Shown: piece by piece, positions 36,294 to 45,430 of the stretch
How the letters are laid out: each line of letters opens with the position of its first letter
How positions within the stretch are numbered: position 1 is the first letter of the stretch
Origin: Site-B1 sp963722665
Lineage (GTDB): Bacteria > Bacteroidota > Bacteroidia > Flavobacteriales > Flavobacteriaceae
Assembly: GCA_963722665.1 (NCBI GenBank)
Contig: CAVRNW010000020.1
Span: 97,216 to 161,215, forward strand
DNA length: 64,000 bases
Direction of reading: 5' to 3'
Position numbers and translations under genes: made by a program
The notes under the pieces: model-generated
What the model was told of the DNA's origin: nothing
The model's database searches: none
The model's input: the letters and a program-made list of their open reading frames with translations, nothing else

Positions 36294-37004
36294 TTATTCA
36301 ATAATTTCAACTTTCCTAATGTATATATTTTTTAATGGCCAATCTGCCTCATCTGTTTTTACAGCCGCAATTTTATCCACTGCATCCATACCATTTATCA
36401 CCTTACCAAAAATAGTGTAATCACCATCTAAAAAATGTGCTCCCCCACGTTGCTGTACAATAAAAAATTCGAATGGTGATGCCAGTTTATATGGATTATC
36501 TATTTCGCCACTAGGCATACTAATAACACCTCTGTCATGCTTATATCCTCTTTTTGTATCAGTAGGCAACAAATATCTTCCAATTTCACTTCGTTTTCTT
36601 GATGTTTTTCTGTCATCACTGTTACCGCCTTGAATTACAAAATTGTCAATGACTCTATAGAATTGGGTTCCATCAAAATAATGTTGTTTGGTCAAAAAGA
36701 TAAAATTAGATCGATGAAATTTTGTATTTTCAAATAACAGAATATCGATATTTCCAAAATCTGTATATATTCTTACTTTGTTTTCTTTATGTAATTTATC
36801 ATATTCCAGAAAGAAATCCATGGCATTTTTGTCGGTTAACAATGGGTATTCTCTCTCTGGTTCGTTTGTTTCTTCCTTTTTTTCTGTGTTTTCAGCCTTA
36901 ATGGAATCTATAGCGGCATTATTTTTTAAACTTTTTTTGTCAGATTGTTTATCTTCACAATTAAATAATAATAAGGCCAAGCATAGAATAGAAAAGTACT
37001 TCAT
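36294..37004 (-). CDS. Peptidylprolyl isomerase, cyclophilin type, lipoprotein
   Basis: 236 residues with a lipoprotein signal (LLLFNC, Cys16) and a charged K/E-rich linker to about residue 60. The cyclophilin domain has VRIYTDFGNIDILLFENTKFHRSNFIFL, FDGTQFYRVIDNFVIQGG, the Arg of the active site (in FYRVI), SPFEFFIVQQRGGAHFLDGDYTIFGKV and GMDAVDKIAAVKTDEADWP. It would assist folding of envelope proteins. Its start codon is 2 bp from the divergent NUDIX gene start. Confidence 0.9.
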   Translation of the reverse strand: MKYFSILCLALLLFNCEDKQSDKKSLKNNAAIDSIKAENTEKKEETNEPEREYPLLTDKNAMDFFLEYDKLHKENKVRIYTDFGNIDILLFENTKFHRSNFIFLTKQHYFDGTQFYRVIDNFVIQGGNSDDRKTSRKRSEIGRYLLPTDTKRGYKHDRGVISMPSGEIDNPYKLASPFEFFIVQQRGGAHFLDGDYTIFGKVINGMDAVDKIAAVKTDEADWPLKNIYIRKVEIIE

Positions 37005-37006
37005 AA

Positions 37007-37648
37007 ATGAATTTCAATAATTTTTTAATAATTGCTTCAAAAATAAAAAATATCCCGTTGCCTGCAGAATCTTCTCAGTTTAAAATGGTACCTCCAAGCA
37101 GAATGGATTTTCAAGACAAATATAAAGAAGCCATGAAGCAAGCAAAACAATCGGCTGTACTGGCACTTTTTTATCCTGACAGACAAGATCAGACAAAATT
37201 CGCATTAATACAAAGAAAGCCTTACAATGGGGTGCATTCGGCCCAAATTAGTTTCCCGGGTGGCAAAGTTGAAAAGAACGATCTTGATCTGGAGTATACT
37301 GCCAAAAGGGAAACTCAAGAAGAAATTGGAGTTCAACCGGATAAGGTTGAAATAGTTAAAAAATTGACACAGATTTATATCCCACCAAGTAATTTCGCTG
37401 TTCAGCCGTTTTTGGGTATTTTGAATCTAACGCCGGATTTTGTTTTAGAAGAAACCGAAGTTGAAGAGATCTTAGAGGTGTCCTTAGTTGACTTCATAAA
37501 TGAAAATTGTGTTGTAACTAAAACAGTATCAACTTCATATAATAAAAAGGTTGAGGTTCCTGCCTATTTTTTAAACGGACATATCGTTTGGGGTGCCACC
37601 GCTATGATGCTTAGTGAAGTTAAAGACTTAATAAAAGACGCACTATAG
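37007..37648 (+). CDS. NUDIX hydrolase, CoA pyrophosphatase-like
   Basis: 213 residues. The Nudix box is GGKVEKNDLDLEYTAKRETQEEIGV, and the UPF0035/CoA-pyrophosphatase signature QISFPGGK precedes it (HSAQISFPGG). Family members cleave CoA or its derivatives to 4'-phosphopantetheine and 3',5'-ADP; close relatives vary in substrate. The ATG is 2 bp from the divergent cyclophilin gene, so its promoter must lie inside that gene. It is followed by an acyltransferase gene on the same strand (48-bp gap). Confidence 0.9.
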   Translation: MNFNNFLIIASKIKNIPLPAESSQFKMVPPSRMDFQDKYKEAMKQAKQSAVLALFYPDRQDQTKFALIQRKPYNGVHSAQISFPGGKVEKNDLDLEYTAKRETQEEIGVQPDKVEIVKKLTQIYIPPSNFAVQPFLGILNLTPDFVLEETEVEEILEVSLVDFINENCVVTKTVSTSYNKKVEVPAYFLNGHIVWGATAMMLSEVKDLIKDAL

Positions 37649-37696
37649 TAATTCCATTTTTTTACATTTGTAATTCACCTATACTAAAAACAACCT

Positions 37697-38530
37697 ATGG
37701 GATTATTCAAAAAAAATCCTTTTGGACATATACTAATTATCAAAAAATGGCTGATCAGAATTATGGGTTTGCTTACTCATCAGCGTTTTAGAGGATTTAA
37801 TGAATTGAACATTGATGGTTCAGAAATTATTAAGGATCTGCCAGGTACCAATGTTTTGTTTATTTCAAATCATCAAACCTATTTTGCTGATGTTGTGGCC
37901 ATGTTTCATGTATTTAATGCGGGCTTAAGCGGGAGAATTGACAGTATAAAAAATGTTGGCTATTTGTGGAACCCAAAACTAAATATTTATTATGTGGCTG
38001 CCAAGGAAACTATGAAATCCGGGCTATTACCTAAAATAATGGCCTATGCCGGTTCAATTAGTATTGACAGGACCTGGCGTGCAGATGGAAAAGAAGTAAG
38101 CAGACAGGTTAAATTCAGCGATATATCTAACATAGGAAAAGCCTTAAATGATGGATGGGTCATAACCTTTCCACAAGGAACTACAACACCATTTAAGCCA
38201 ATAAGAAAAGGGACTGCACATATTATAAAAAAGTACAAGCCTACTGTTGTACCTATTGTTATTGATGGCTTTAGGCGATCTTTTGATAAAAAAGGACTTC
38301 GAGTAAAAAAGAAAAATATACTGCAATCAATGGAGATTAAAGAACCACTGCATATTGATTATGAGAAGGAGTCCATTGACCAAATTGTTGAAAAAATAGA
38401 ATATGCGATCGAGCAACATCCATCTTTTTTAAAAGTAATTTCTCAGGAAGAACTCCTGTTGCAGGAAGAGCTTAACAAGGAGAGAAAATGGAGGAAGAAT
38501 AAAATTAGACAAAAGAAGAAGGAAAGTTAG
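37697..38530 (+). CDS. 1-acyl-sn-glycerol-3-phosphate acyltransferase (PlsC-like)
   Basis: 277 residues. The PlsC family blocks are VLFISNHQTYFADVV (a variant NHQ-x4-D of the usual HX4D catalytic motif; His, then Asp four residues later), GLLPKIMAYAGSISIDR and WVITFPQGTTTPFKPIRKGTAHIIKKY. A basic C-terminal tail is present. It should add the second acyl chain in phospholipid synthesis at the inner membrane, although this branch with an HQTYFAD core is common in Bacteroidota and its exact acceptor is not shown. The stop overlaps the convergent gene by 4 bp. Confidence 0.87.
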   Translation: MGLFKKNPFGHILIIKKWLIRIMGLLTHQRFRGFNELNIDGSEIIKDLPGTNVLFISNHQTYFADVVAMFHVFNAGLSGRIDSIKNVGYLWNPKLNIYYVAAKETMKSGLLPKIMAYAGSISIDRTWRADGKEVSRQVKFSDISNIGKALNDGWVITFPQGTTTPFKPIRKGTAHIIKKYKPTVVPIVIDGFRRSFDKKGLRVKKKNILQSMEIKEPLHIDYEKESIDQIVEKIEYAIEQHPSFLKVISQEELLLQEELNKERKWRKNKIRQKKKES

Positions 38531-39168
38531 AATTCCATTCTTTTAAGCTCTCGATAATTTTTATTCAGTCTCTTAAGTAATAACCCGTAGATCAAATAAT
38601 AGAACAGTAATAATATGGCAATAAATACTGCCAGAACCACAAATACGGAAATTATTAGTGTCGCATAAAATTTAAAAACATCACCGTTGGCCGAGGCTTC
38701 GTTGAGTTTACCTATTAGTTGCTTATCCTGATCAAATTCTATAAACAGAACAACTATGGTTGCCACTACTAAATAAATTAAATTAAAAGCGACATAATAC
38801 TTGACTGTTCGCCTTGTTTTTAAGATGTTTTCCATTAGGTTTTTAGCACTGTCAGTAGCAGAAATAGTCTTATAGTTCTTAAAGAATAAATAAAAGAAAT
38901 AGGCCAGAATAATATATCCTATCACACTTAAAGGAATTAAAACGAAATCTGCATCATACTCCTCGAATCTTTGCATACTTTCAGTGTCTTTTAATCCAAA
39001 GGAGATCAATGTCCAAAGTGCGAATTCCAATAAACTGATTATAAAGATCCACTTCACAATTGAAGAAGATTTTTTTAAGATCATTTTATAGATCTCATCA
39101 TAGGTCAGTTTAGGATATTTACTATCCTCTTTCTGCCAGTCTTTTTTTAATAAATCTAATTCATCCAT
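38527..39168 (-). CDS. Four-helix membrane protein downstream of an ECF sigma gene (putative anti-sigma partner)
   Basis: 213 residues: a 35-residue cytoplasmic N-terminus (MDELDLLKKDWQKED), then four transmembrane helices at about 37-59, 75-98, 121-143 and 165-195, and a basic end. The gene directly follows the sigma factor gene (4-bp gap), the usual place of an anti-sigma factor, and the N-terminus is of the kind seen in such partners, but no zinc-binding anti-sigma motif is visible. Function is inferred from position only. Confidence 0.65.
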   Translation of the reverse strand: MDELDLLKKDWQKEDSKYPKLTYDEIYKMILKKSSSIVKWIFIISLLEFALWTLISFGLKDTESMQRFEEYDADFVLIPLSVIGYIILAYFFYLFFKNYKTISATDSAKNLMENILKTRRTVKYYVAFNLIYLVVATIVVLFIEFDQDKQLIGKLNEASANGDVFKFYATLIISVFVVLAVFIAILLLFYYLIYGLLLKRLNKNYRELKRMEF

Positions 39169-39172
39169 AATA

Positions 39173-39667
39173 TTACGGATTTAATATTGTTCTAAGCTTC
39201 GTCTTGATCCGATTCATTTTAACTCTGGCATTCACTTCTGTAATACCCATAGTTTCACTAATTTCTCTATAGTTTTTCTCCTCTAAATACAAAAAGACAA
39301 GCGCTTTTTCAATATCATTTAGCTGATGCACTGCATTATATAGCAGTTTAAGCTGTTGTTCTTCAGTATCATCATACGTTTCAGCGGAGATCTTGAATTG
39401 AACAGCATCAAACTCTTCAGTATTCAAAGATCTTTTGCTTTTTCTGTATAGCGTGATTGCCGTATTTAACGCCACTCTATACATCCATGTACTAAACTTA
39501 GAATCTCCTCTAAATTTAGGATACGCTTTCCATAATTGAATAGTGATCTCTTGAAACAAATCATTATGTGCATCGTAATTGTTAGTATAAAGGCGGCAAA
39601 CTTTATGCACAATATTTTGATGCTTTTCAAGTAGCTCTACAAAATTATGTTGACTCTCTTTATTCAA
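39173..39667 (-). CDS. ECF RNA polymerase sigma-70 factor
   Basis: 164 residues. Region 2: VHKVCRLYTNNYDAHNDLFQEITIQLWKAYPKFRGDSKFSTWMYRVALNTAITLYRK. Region 4: LNDIEKALVFLYLEEKNYREISETMGITEVNARVKMNRIKTKLR. It is an extracytoplasmic-function sigma factor, expected to be held by the membrane protein encoded 4 bp downstream. It faces a TonB receptor gene across 185 bp that hold an ACAGTTCGGT motif. Confidence 0.94.
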   Translation of the reverse strand: MNKESQHNFVELLEKHQNIVHKVCRLYTNNYDAHNDLFQEITIQLWKAYPKFRGDSKFSTWMYRVALNTAITLYRKSKRSLNTEEFDAVQFKISAETYDDTEEQQLKLLYNAVHQLNDIEKALVFLYLEEKNYREISETMGITEVNARVKMNRIKTKLRTILNP

Positions 39668-39763
39668 TTGGAGGGTTTAGTCTATTTATTAGTACATTAT
39701 ATCATTAAACCGTTACAAATTAGGCTAAAATATTATTAAAATTCAATTCATCTATATTTTTTT

Positions 39764-39773
39764 ACAGTTCGGT
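39764..39773 (+). promoter_or_regulatory. ACAGTTCGGT motif upstream of the TonB-dependent receptor
   Basis: ACAGTTCGGT lies in the intergenic region between the ECF sigma gene and the receptor, 80 bp before the receptor start. Identical copies at 43380 and (minus) 31758 suggest a common promoter element, perhaps of the ECF sigma factor. Confidence 0.4.
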
Positions 39774-39852
39774 TAACTAATCTTTTATGATCTGATCCAG
39801 GGATGCAAATTTGCATTATCAATCAAGATGAAAAACATAAACAACCATATAA

Positions 39853-42003
39853 ATGAAAACCTTATTGTTGATTTTCTTTCTGGCAAATTCATTTAATCTC
39901 GTAGCTCAGGGCAATATAAACGGACTGGTAACTGACACAAAAGGAAATCCAATAGAAGGTGCTAACGCATATTTGAAGGGAACCTACGACGGCAGTACAA
40001 CAGATGCTTCTGGTTATTTTGAATTCAAAACTGATGAGGTTGGAATACAATCATTAATAGTTTCTTATTTATCATTTGAAACCTATACTTTTTTAGGTGA
40101 TATAAGGGAGATGAATTCTTTATCAATTCAACTTCGTGATGATGTTAATACACTTGATGCGGTCGTCTTGTCTGCCGGAACTTTTGCAGCCGGTGATAAT
40201 AGTAAAGTATCTGTTTTAAAACCCTTAGATGTTGTAACTACTGCAAGTGCAGTAGGGGATTTTGTAGGTGCTTTACAAACACTTCCGGGAACGACGACAG
40301 TCTCTGAAGATGGACGCTTATTTGTAAGAGGAGGTGATGCTGAAGAAACTCAAATTTTCATTGATGGGATCAGGGTATTTACGCCCTATTCTCCAACAAC
40401 AAATAATACGCCTACACGAGGCAGGTATTCTCCATTTCTTTTTGACGGGATTACATTTTCTACAGGGGGTTATTCTGCCGAGTATGGCCAGGCGCTTTCT
40501 AGTGTTTTGCTGCTTAATACGATTGATGAACCAGATCAAAATAAAACAGATATTGGGTTAATGACTGTTGGTGGAACTTTAGGAAAGACCAAAAAATGGG
40601 GGAACAGTTCATTGAGTGCCAATGCATCCTATTTTAATTTAGCACCATACATTTCCTTATTTCCTGATAGAAATGACTGGGAAAAACCTTTTGAGAGTCT
40701 GGCAGCAGAGACTGTTTTCAGACAAAAATTCAATTCGGGTTTATTAAAATTATACTCTGCTTTTGACAGCACAAATTTTGAATTAACTCAAGAAGACATC
40801 AATTATGAGGAGGGAATTCCATTTAAATTAAAGAACAACAATTTTTATTTAAACGGGTCCTATTCAGGTTTACTAAATGATGATTGGTCTTTTTTAGGCG
40901 GACTTAGTTTTACAGGAGCAAAAACAAACATTAATGTATTAGATCAAGGTATTGTTGACAGGGAAAACTCAATACATGCAAAAATGAAATTTAAAAAAAG
41001 ATATAGCAATCGGTTTAAAATGACCTTTGGCATGGAATATTTTAATACTGATTTCGCTGAGGAATTTTCAGATGAATTGAATTCAAACATAAATCTGGGA
41101 TTTAATAACGGTTTAACTGCGGGCTTTAGTGAGGCAGAACTTTTCTTTTCTAAAGAACTGGCATTAAAATTTGGAATTCGATCGGAATATAGCAATTTAC
41201 TAAAAGAATTTTCCATTTCACCCAGATCTTCTCTTGCTTTAAAAACTTCAAATACAAGTCAGATTTCAGTGGCGTATGGCCAATTTTATCAAAACCCATC
41301 CAATACTGTTTTAAAATTCAATCAAGAGTTGAATTCTCAATTGGCAACACACTACATTATAAATTATCAGTACAATAGTGATGGAAAGATATTAAGAATA
41401 GAAAGCTATTTTAAGGATTATGATTCTTTAGTTCTTTATAATTCTGATGAAGGAATAATTGACAATATCACCAATAAAGGATTTGGTTATGCAAAAGGAA
41501 TTGATCTATTCTGGCGAGATAGTAAAACGATAAAGAATTTTGATTACTGGATAAGCTATTCACTTTTAGATTCTCAAAGAAAGTATAAGGACTATTTGGC
41601 GGAATCACAACCTAATTTTGTAAATAAACATAATTTGTCACTTGTTGGAAAGTATTGGATCGATGATTGGAAAAGTCAGATCGGGTTCAGTTATGGTTAT
41701 GCATCAGGAAGAACTTATACAAACCCGAATATGGGAGGATTTTTGAACTCAAAGACACGATCCTTTAACAGCCTTAGCTTAAATTGGGCCTACTTAATTA
41801 GCCAGCAAAAGATCCTTTATTTATCAATTAATAATGCAACCGGTTTCAAGAACATCAATGGATACCAATATTCCAATACACCCGATGCAAATGGAAATTT
41901 TGCAAGAAGAGCATTAAGACCTGCTGCAGATCAGTTCTTTTTTGTTGGTTTTTTCTGGACAATAAGCGATTCAGGTACCGATAACCAATTAAATAAACTA
42001 TAA
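39853..42003 (+). CDS. TonB-dependent outer-membrane receptor with CarboxypepD_reg-like domain
   Basis: 716 residues. A signal peptide (about 1-18, ending LVAQG) precedes an N-terminal CarboxypepD_reg-like domain (INGLVTDTKGNPIEGANAYLKG to about residue 100). The plug (VGDFVGALQTLPGTTTVSEDGRLFVRGGDAEETQIFIDGIRV) and a beta-barrel of about 480 residues ending on the aromatic strand FFFVGFFW follow. It imports an unidentified substrate with energy from TonB. Divergent from the ECF sigma gene and 111 bp before a tonB-like gene. No SusD partner is present, so a glycan role is not implied. Confidence 0.9.
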   Translation: MKTLLLIFFLANSFNLVAQGNINGLVTDTKGNPIEGANAYLKGTYDGSTTDASGYFEFKTDEVGIQSLIVSYLSFETYTFLGDIREMNSLSIQLRDDVNTLDAVVLSAGTFAAGDNSKVSVLKPLDVVTTASAVGDFVGALQTLPGTTTVSEDGRLFVRGGDAEETQIFIDGIRVFTPYSPTTNNTPTRGRYSPFLFDGITFSTGGYSAEYGQALSSVLLLNTIDEPDQNKTDIGLMTVGGTLGKTKKWGNSSLSANASYFNLAPYISLFPDRNDWEKPFESLAAETVFRQKFNSGLLKLYSAFDSTNFELTQEDINYEEGIPFKLKNNNFYLNGSYSGLLNDDWSFLGGLSFTGAKTNINVLDQGIVDRENSIHAKMKFKKRYSNRFKMTFGMEYFNTDFAEEFSDELNSNINLGFNNGLTAGFSEAELFFSKELALKFGIRSEYSNLLKEFSISPRSSLALKTSNTSQISVAYGQFYQNPSNTVLKFNQELNSQLATHYIINYQYNSDGKILRIESYFKDYDSLVLYNSDEGIIDNITNKGFGYAKGIDLFWRDSKTIKNFDYWISYSLLDSQRKYKDYLAESQPNFVNKHNLSLVGKYWIDDWKSQIGFSYGYASGRTYTNPNMGGFLNSKTRSFNSLSLNWAYLISQQKILYLSINNATGFKNINGYQYSNTPDANGNFARRALRPAADQFFFVGFFWTISDSGTDNQLNKL

Positions 42004-42114
42004 CTTCCTTAAGAACAATATCTTGATTCATTAGCTAAGCCTATAAAACTGATAATTGTCATAGTTTTTATTCACCTAAATAGTTACTTTAATACTATAT
42101 TAAATTGTAGTATT

Positions 42115-42843
42115 ATGAAAGCTAAAAAGAATCCTGAAGTCGATTTAAGACGCAATATGAGTCTTTTCTTCTCAGTAGGATTATGCTTAATGCTATTCTT
42201 AACCTGGGCCGCATTAAATATGAAATCCTATGATAAGGAAGATTTGGTTATTAATGTTCTAGATGTTGAATCATTAATTGAGGAAGAGATTCCAGTAGTT
42301 AATATCAACACACCGCCGCCTCCTCCGCCACCTCAAATTGCATCAGAGGTCATAAAAATAGTAGAAGATGTCGCAAATATTGAAGAAACAGTCATTAAAA
42401 GTACTGAGATCAATATGGATGATGTGATTGAAGAACCTATTGTTAGGGTGGAAGAAGTTGAAGTGGAAAAAGTTGAAGAAGATGTTACAATACCTTTTGC
42501 CGTTGTTGAGAAAGTTCCCATTTTCCCTGGATGTACAGGAAATTCCAATGACGTATTAAAGGCTTGTTTCGAGAAGAAGGTAATAGAACATATCAGCAAG
42601 AACTTTATATTTCCTGAATTAGCTCTTGAAATGGGTATTCATGGTAAAGTTTTTGTCATGTTCTCAGTGGATCAACAAGGATATGTATCCGGAATCCGAT
42701 CTAGAGGGCCGGATAAGATCTTAGAAAAAGAAGCTGAAAGGATCATTAGTTTATTACCACAAATGATTCCTGCCAAACAGAGAGGTAAGTCAGTAAGAGT
42801 CCCTTACAGTATTCCAATTCATTTTAAGTTAATCGAAAACTAA
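42115..42843 (+). CDS. tonB: Energy transducer TonB
   Basis: 242 residues. One N-terminal transmembrane helix (SLFFSVGLCLMLFLTWAAL, about 16-35), a proline run TPPPPPPPQ at about 64-72, an E/V-rich periplasmic spacer, and a TonB C-terminal domain (FPELALEMGIHGKVFVMFSVDQQGYVSGIRSRGPD, then VRVPYSIPIHFKL). It energises outer-membrane receptors such as the one encoded upstream. The gene has its own terminator. Confidence 0.93.
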   Translation: MKAKKNPEVDLRRNMSLFFSVGLCLMLFLTWAALNMKSYDKEDLVINVLDVESLIEEEIPVVNINTPPPPPPPQIASEVIKIVEDVANIEETVIKSTEINMDDVIEEPIVRVEEVEVEKVEEDVTIPFAVVEKVPIFPGCTGNSNDVLKACFEKKVIEHISKNFIFPELALEMGIHGKVFVMFSVDQQGYVSGIRSRGPDKILEKEAERIISLLPQMIPAKQRGKSVRVPYSIPIHFKLIEN

Positions 42844-42863
42844 TTAAAATATGGATTAAAAGG

Positions 42864-42898
42864 AAATAGCCTATGCCTGTTGGCATAGGCTATTTTTT
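42864..42898. terminator. Bidirectional terminator after tonB
   Basis: AAATAGCCTATGCC (42864-42877), loop TGTT, GGCATAGGCTATTT (42882-42895): a perfect 14-bp stem with a T tract, between two convergent genes. Confidence 0.9.
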
Positions 42899-43283
42899 AT
42901 TTACTAGTATGAGATTTATTTTTAAAATGATTGATAATAAATAATATACCGGAAATAACAAAAGGTAATGTTATGGCGGAAATAACACCTATACTCATCC
43001 AAAGAGAATGATTCATTTTATAGTTCATTCTAAAAACAACTACACTAAACACCAATCCTATTAGAACGAGAATTATTCCACCTATATATTCATATTTCCA
43101 GGCTAATATTAGTAGTCCAAGTAAAATGAATGATGGAACTAAGTGAATTAGAAAACCGCCAATTTGTTGCCAAATTGAGAAGCTTGAATCAAAGGCATCT
43201 AATGCAAAAAGGCTTACAAAAAGAATTGCCAGAATACAAATAATTCTTGGGGCCCAGTACAGTGCTTTTTTTGGTTTTTCCAT
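42897..43283 (-). CDS. Small four-helix membrane protein
   Basis: 128 residues with four hydrophobic helices (about 10-30, 38-57, 63-85, 95-118), the N-terminal KKALYWAPRIICILAILFVSLFALDAF and a basic tail. The pattern resembles the DUF7670/'membrane protein' family of Bacteroidota, but I cannot name a function. It stands alone, ending at the tonB terminator. Confidence 0.65.
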   Translation of the reverse strand: MEKPKKALYWAPRIICILAILFVSLFALDAFDSSFSIWQQIGGFLIHLVPSFILLGLLILAWKYEYIGGIILVLIGLVFSVVVFRMNYKMNHSLWMSIGVISAITLPFVISGILFIINHFKNKSHTSK

Positions 43284-43379
43284 AATATTATGTTTGTATA
43301 TATGCTCAATAAGTTAACTATATAAGATACGAAATATTTAAGATAACCCCTATTAAATACAAGTCATCCTTAAAAACAA

Positions 43380-43389
43380 ACAGTTCGGT
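43380..43389 (+). promoter_or_regulatory. ACAGTTCGGT motif upstream of the TPR-like gene and sensor operon
   Basis: ACAGTTCGGT occurs 64 bp before the start at 43453. Third exact copy of the element found at 31758 (minus) and 39764. Confidence 0.38.
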
Positions 43390-43452
43390 AATACACATTT
43401 TAAAAATGATTTCTAAATATTGATATTTGAATCATATTTAAATCAAAATAAT

Positions 43453-44073
43453 ATGAAAAACTTAATCATCATTTTAGTATTGTCGGTTACTCAACTGGTA
43501 GTTGCTCAAACAAACTACGATAAAGGTATGCAAAAGGCCTTTGATCTTTGGGAATCTAACCCATCGGAAGCATCCAACTTTTTTGAACGCATTGCGTCGG
43601 CAGAACCTGACAACTGGATCCCTCTTTATTACGCGGCTCAAGTCAATATATTACAAAGTTTTGGAATGCAAGATGTAGAGAAATTGACAGCTCAACTTAA
43701 CAAGGCTCAAGAGTTACTTCATGGGGCAACTGCTATTTCCAAAGACAATCCGGAGTTAATGGTATTGCAGGCACTTTTACATACCGCCTGGGTGGCCTAT
43801 GATGGTGCAACTTATGGCATGACATTGTCGGGAAAGGTTGCTTCATTATATGCACAGGCTGAGCAATTAGCACCTGAAAACCCAAGAGTTGTATTGAGTA
43901 AGGCTGAATGGGGAATGGGAAGTGCGAGATATTTTGGGAAGGATACCAAACCATTTTGCAACGATGTAGAACGAGCCTTGGAACTTTTTGCTAACTTTAA
44001 ACCGGAATCACCTTATTACCCAAAATGGGGTAAAGAACGTGCAGAGCAAATTTTGGAATCCTGCAAAAATTAA
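43453..44073 (+). CDS. Secreted TPR-like protein
   Basis: 206 residues from the ATG at 43453, where a signal peptide begins (MKNLIIILVLSVTQLVVAQ); an upstream in-frame ATG at 43420 would bury it. The mature part is helical with TPR-like hairpins: KAFDLWESNPSEASNFFERIASAEPDNWIPLYYAA, LNKAQELLHGATAISKDNPELMVLQALLHTAW and AQAEQLAPENPRVVLSKAEW. Periplasmic, probably a protein-interaction module. It is followed 27 bp downstream by the sensor kinase gene, so it may be part of that operon. Confidence 0.75.
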   Translation: MKNLIIILVLSVTQLVVAQTNYDKGMQKAFDLWESNPSEASNFFERIASAEPDNWIPLYYAAQVNILQSFGMQDVEKLTAQLNKAQELLHGATAISKDNPELMVLQALLHTAWVAYDGATYGMTLSGKVASLYAQAEQLAPENPRVVLSKAEWGMGSARYFGKDTKPFCNDVERALELFANFKPESPYYPKWGKERAEQILESCKN

Positions 44074-44100
44074 TTGAATAAATTAAGAAATTAGAACCAA

Positions 44101-45420
44101 GTGAATAGTTTACGTAAAAATATAATCATAGTATTTATCATAGGAATAGCTGTATTTGCTGTAGGCAACGCCCTTTCTGGAGATTTTAATTTTGCAAATA
44201 GCCAGGAGTTACTTTTAAACTTCACAATGTATCAACTTTATTCTTTTGTTTTGGGATTTTCTAATATGTTGTTTTTTCAATACTTAGAGAAACTTAACTG
44301 GAAACCAAATGATAGACTTAAACGAATATTCATTGGGATTTTTGGTTCAGTAATTATTACGCTTATCGGGTTATTCTTTTTACGGTCAATAATTGCAGTT
44401 ACCCTTTATGGTAAAAATTATCAGGAATTTTTAGCGAATGAAACATTTGATAATTATAAATTCGGACTATGGATTACCTTAACTATTGTGATTATTTTTC
44501 ATTTTGTTTATTTCTACAATCAGTACCAAAAACAGAAGATCAAAGAACAAAAAGTAATTGCAGGAACAGCCAGGGCAAAGTTTGATGCATTAAAGAATCA
44601 GTTAGATCCACATTTTTTATTCAATAGCTTAAATGTCTTGACCAGTTTAATTGAGGAAAACCCGGACAGTGCACAAAAGTTCACAACCTCCTTATCAAAA
44701 GTTTACCGATATGTTCTGGAACAAAAGAATAAGGATCTGGTAACCATTTCCGAGGAATTAAAATTCGCTAAGACCTATATGTCCTTATTGCAAATGCGTT
44801 ATGAGGATGCTATAAAATTTAGCATTCCGGAAACTATTAGTGACCCTGAACTCAAAATAGTACCATTATCGCTGCAACTCTTGTTGGAAAATGCTGTTAA
44901 ACATAATGTCATAACAACAGATAATCCGTTAGAGATCAGAATTTATGAGGATAATGGTTTTTTAGTAGTAGAAAACAATGTCAATCCTAAAGCTTCTATT
45001 GGAAAGAGCACGAAGGTTGGATTAAAGAATATCACACAGAGATACAGTTTAATAACAAATAGAGCTGTAGAAATCAATCAAACAAATCAATTATTTAAGG
45101 TAAGATTACCTTTATTAACACAAGAAATTAATATTATGAGAACAAGAGATTATAACGAAAACAGTAAATACTTAAGAGCTAAAAAACGAGTAGAAGACCT
45201 AAAAGGGTTTTACGGTAATTTAATATCATATTGTTGTGTAATTCCATTTTTAGTATTTATTAACTATAGTACATATTGGGGTTTTCAGTGGTTCTGGTTT
45301 CCATTATTTGGATGGGGAATAGGACTGGCAGTGCATGCCTTTACAGTATTTGGATATGGTTCAGAATGGGAAGAACGTAAAATTCGTCAGATTATGGATA
45401 AAGAAGATAGAAATTTTTAA
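44101..45420 (+). CDS. LytS-type sensor histidine kinase with C-terminal 2TM domain
   Basis: 439 residues from a GTG. Four N-terminal helices (about 8-25, 42-62, 75-100, 122-142) are followed by the His_kinase (LytS/YehU) domain: LKNQLDPHFLFNSLNVLTSLIEE with His171, and an N-box LLENAVKHNVITTDNPLEI and GLKNITQRY. After the kinase core ends (about 340) a 2TM domain is fused: YLRAKKRVEDLKGFYGNLISYCCVIPFLVF to GSEWEERKIRQIMD. The following gene encodes a stand-alone 2TM domain. It should phosphorylate the LytTR regulator encoded at 45777. Confidence 0.9.
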   Translation: MNSLRKNIIIVFIIGIAVFAVGNALSGDFNFANSQELLLNFTMYQLYSFVLGFSNMLFFQYLEKLNWKPNDRLKRIFIGIFGSVIITLIGLFFLRSIIAVTLYGKNYQEFLANETFDNYKFGLWITLTIVIIFHFVYFYNQYQKQKIKEQKVIAGTARAKFDALKNQLDPHFLFNSLNVLTSLIEENPDSAQKFTTSLSKVYRYVLEQKNKDLVTISEELKFAKTYMSLLQMRYEDAIKFSIPETISDPELKIVPLSLQLLLENAVKHNVITTDNPLEIRIYEDNGFLVVENNVNPKASIGKSTKVGLKNITQRYSLITNRAVEINQTNQLFKVRLPLLTQEINIMRTRDYNENSKYLRAKKRVEDLKGFYGNLISYCCVIPFLVFINYSTYWGFQWFWFPLFGWGIGLAVHAFTVFGYGSEWEERKIRQIMDKEDRNF

Positions 45421-45430
45421 AAGCAAGACA

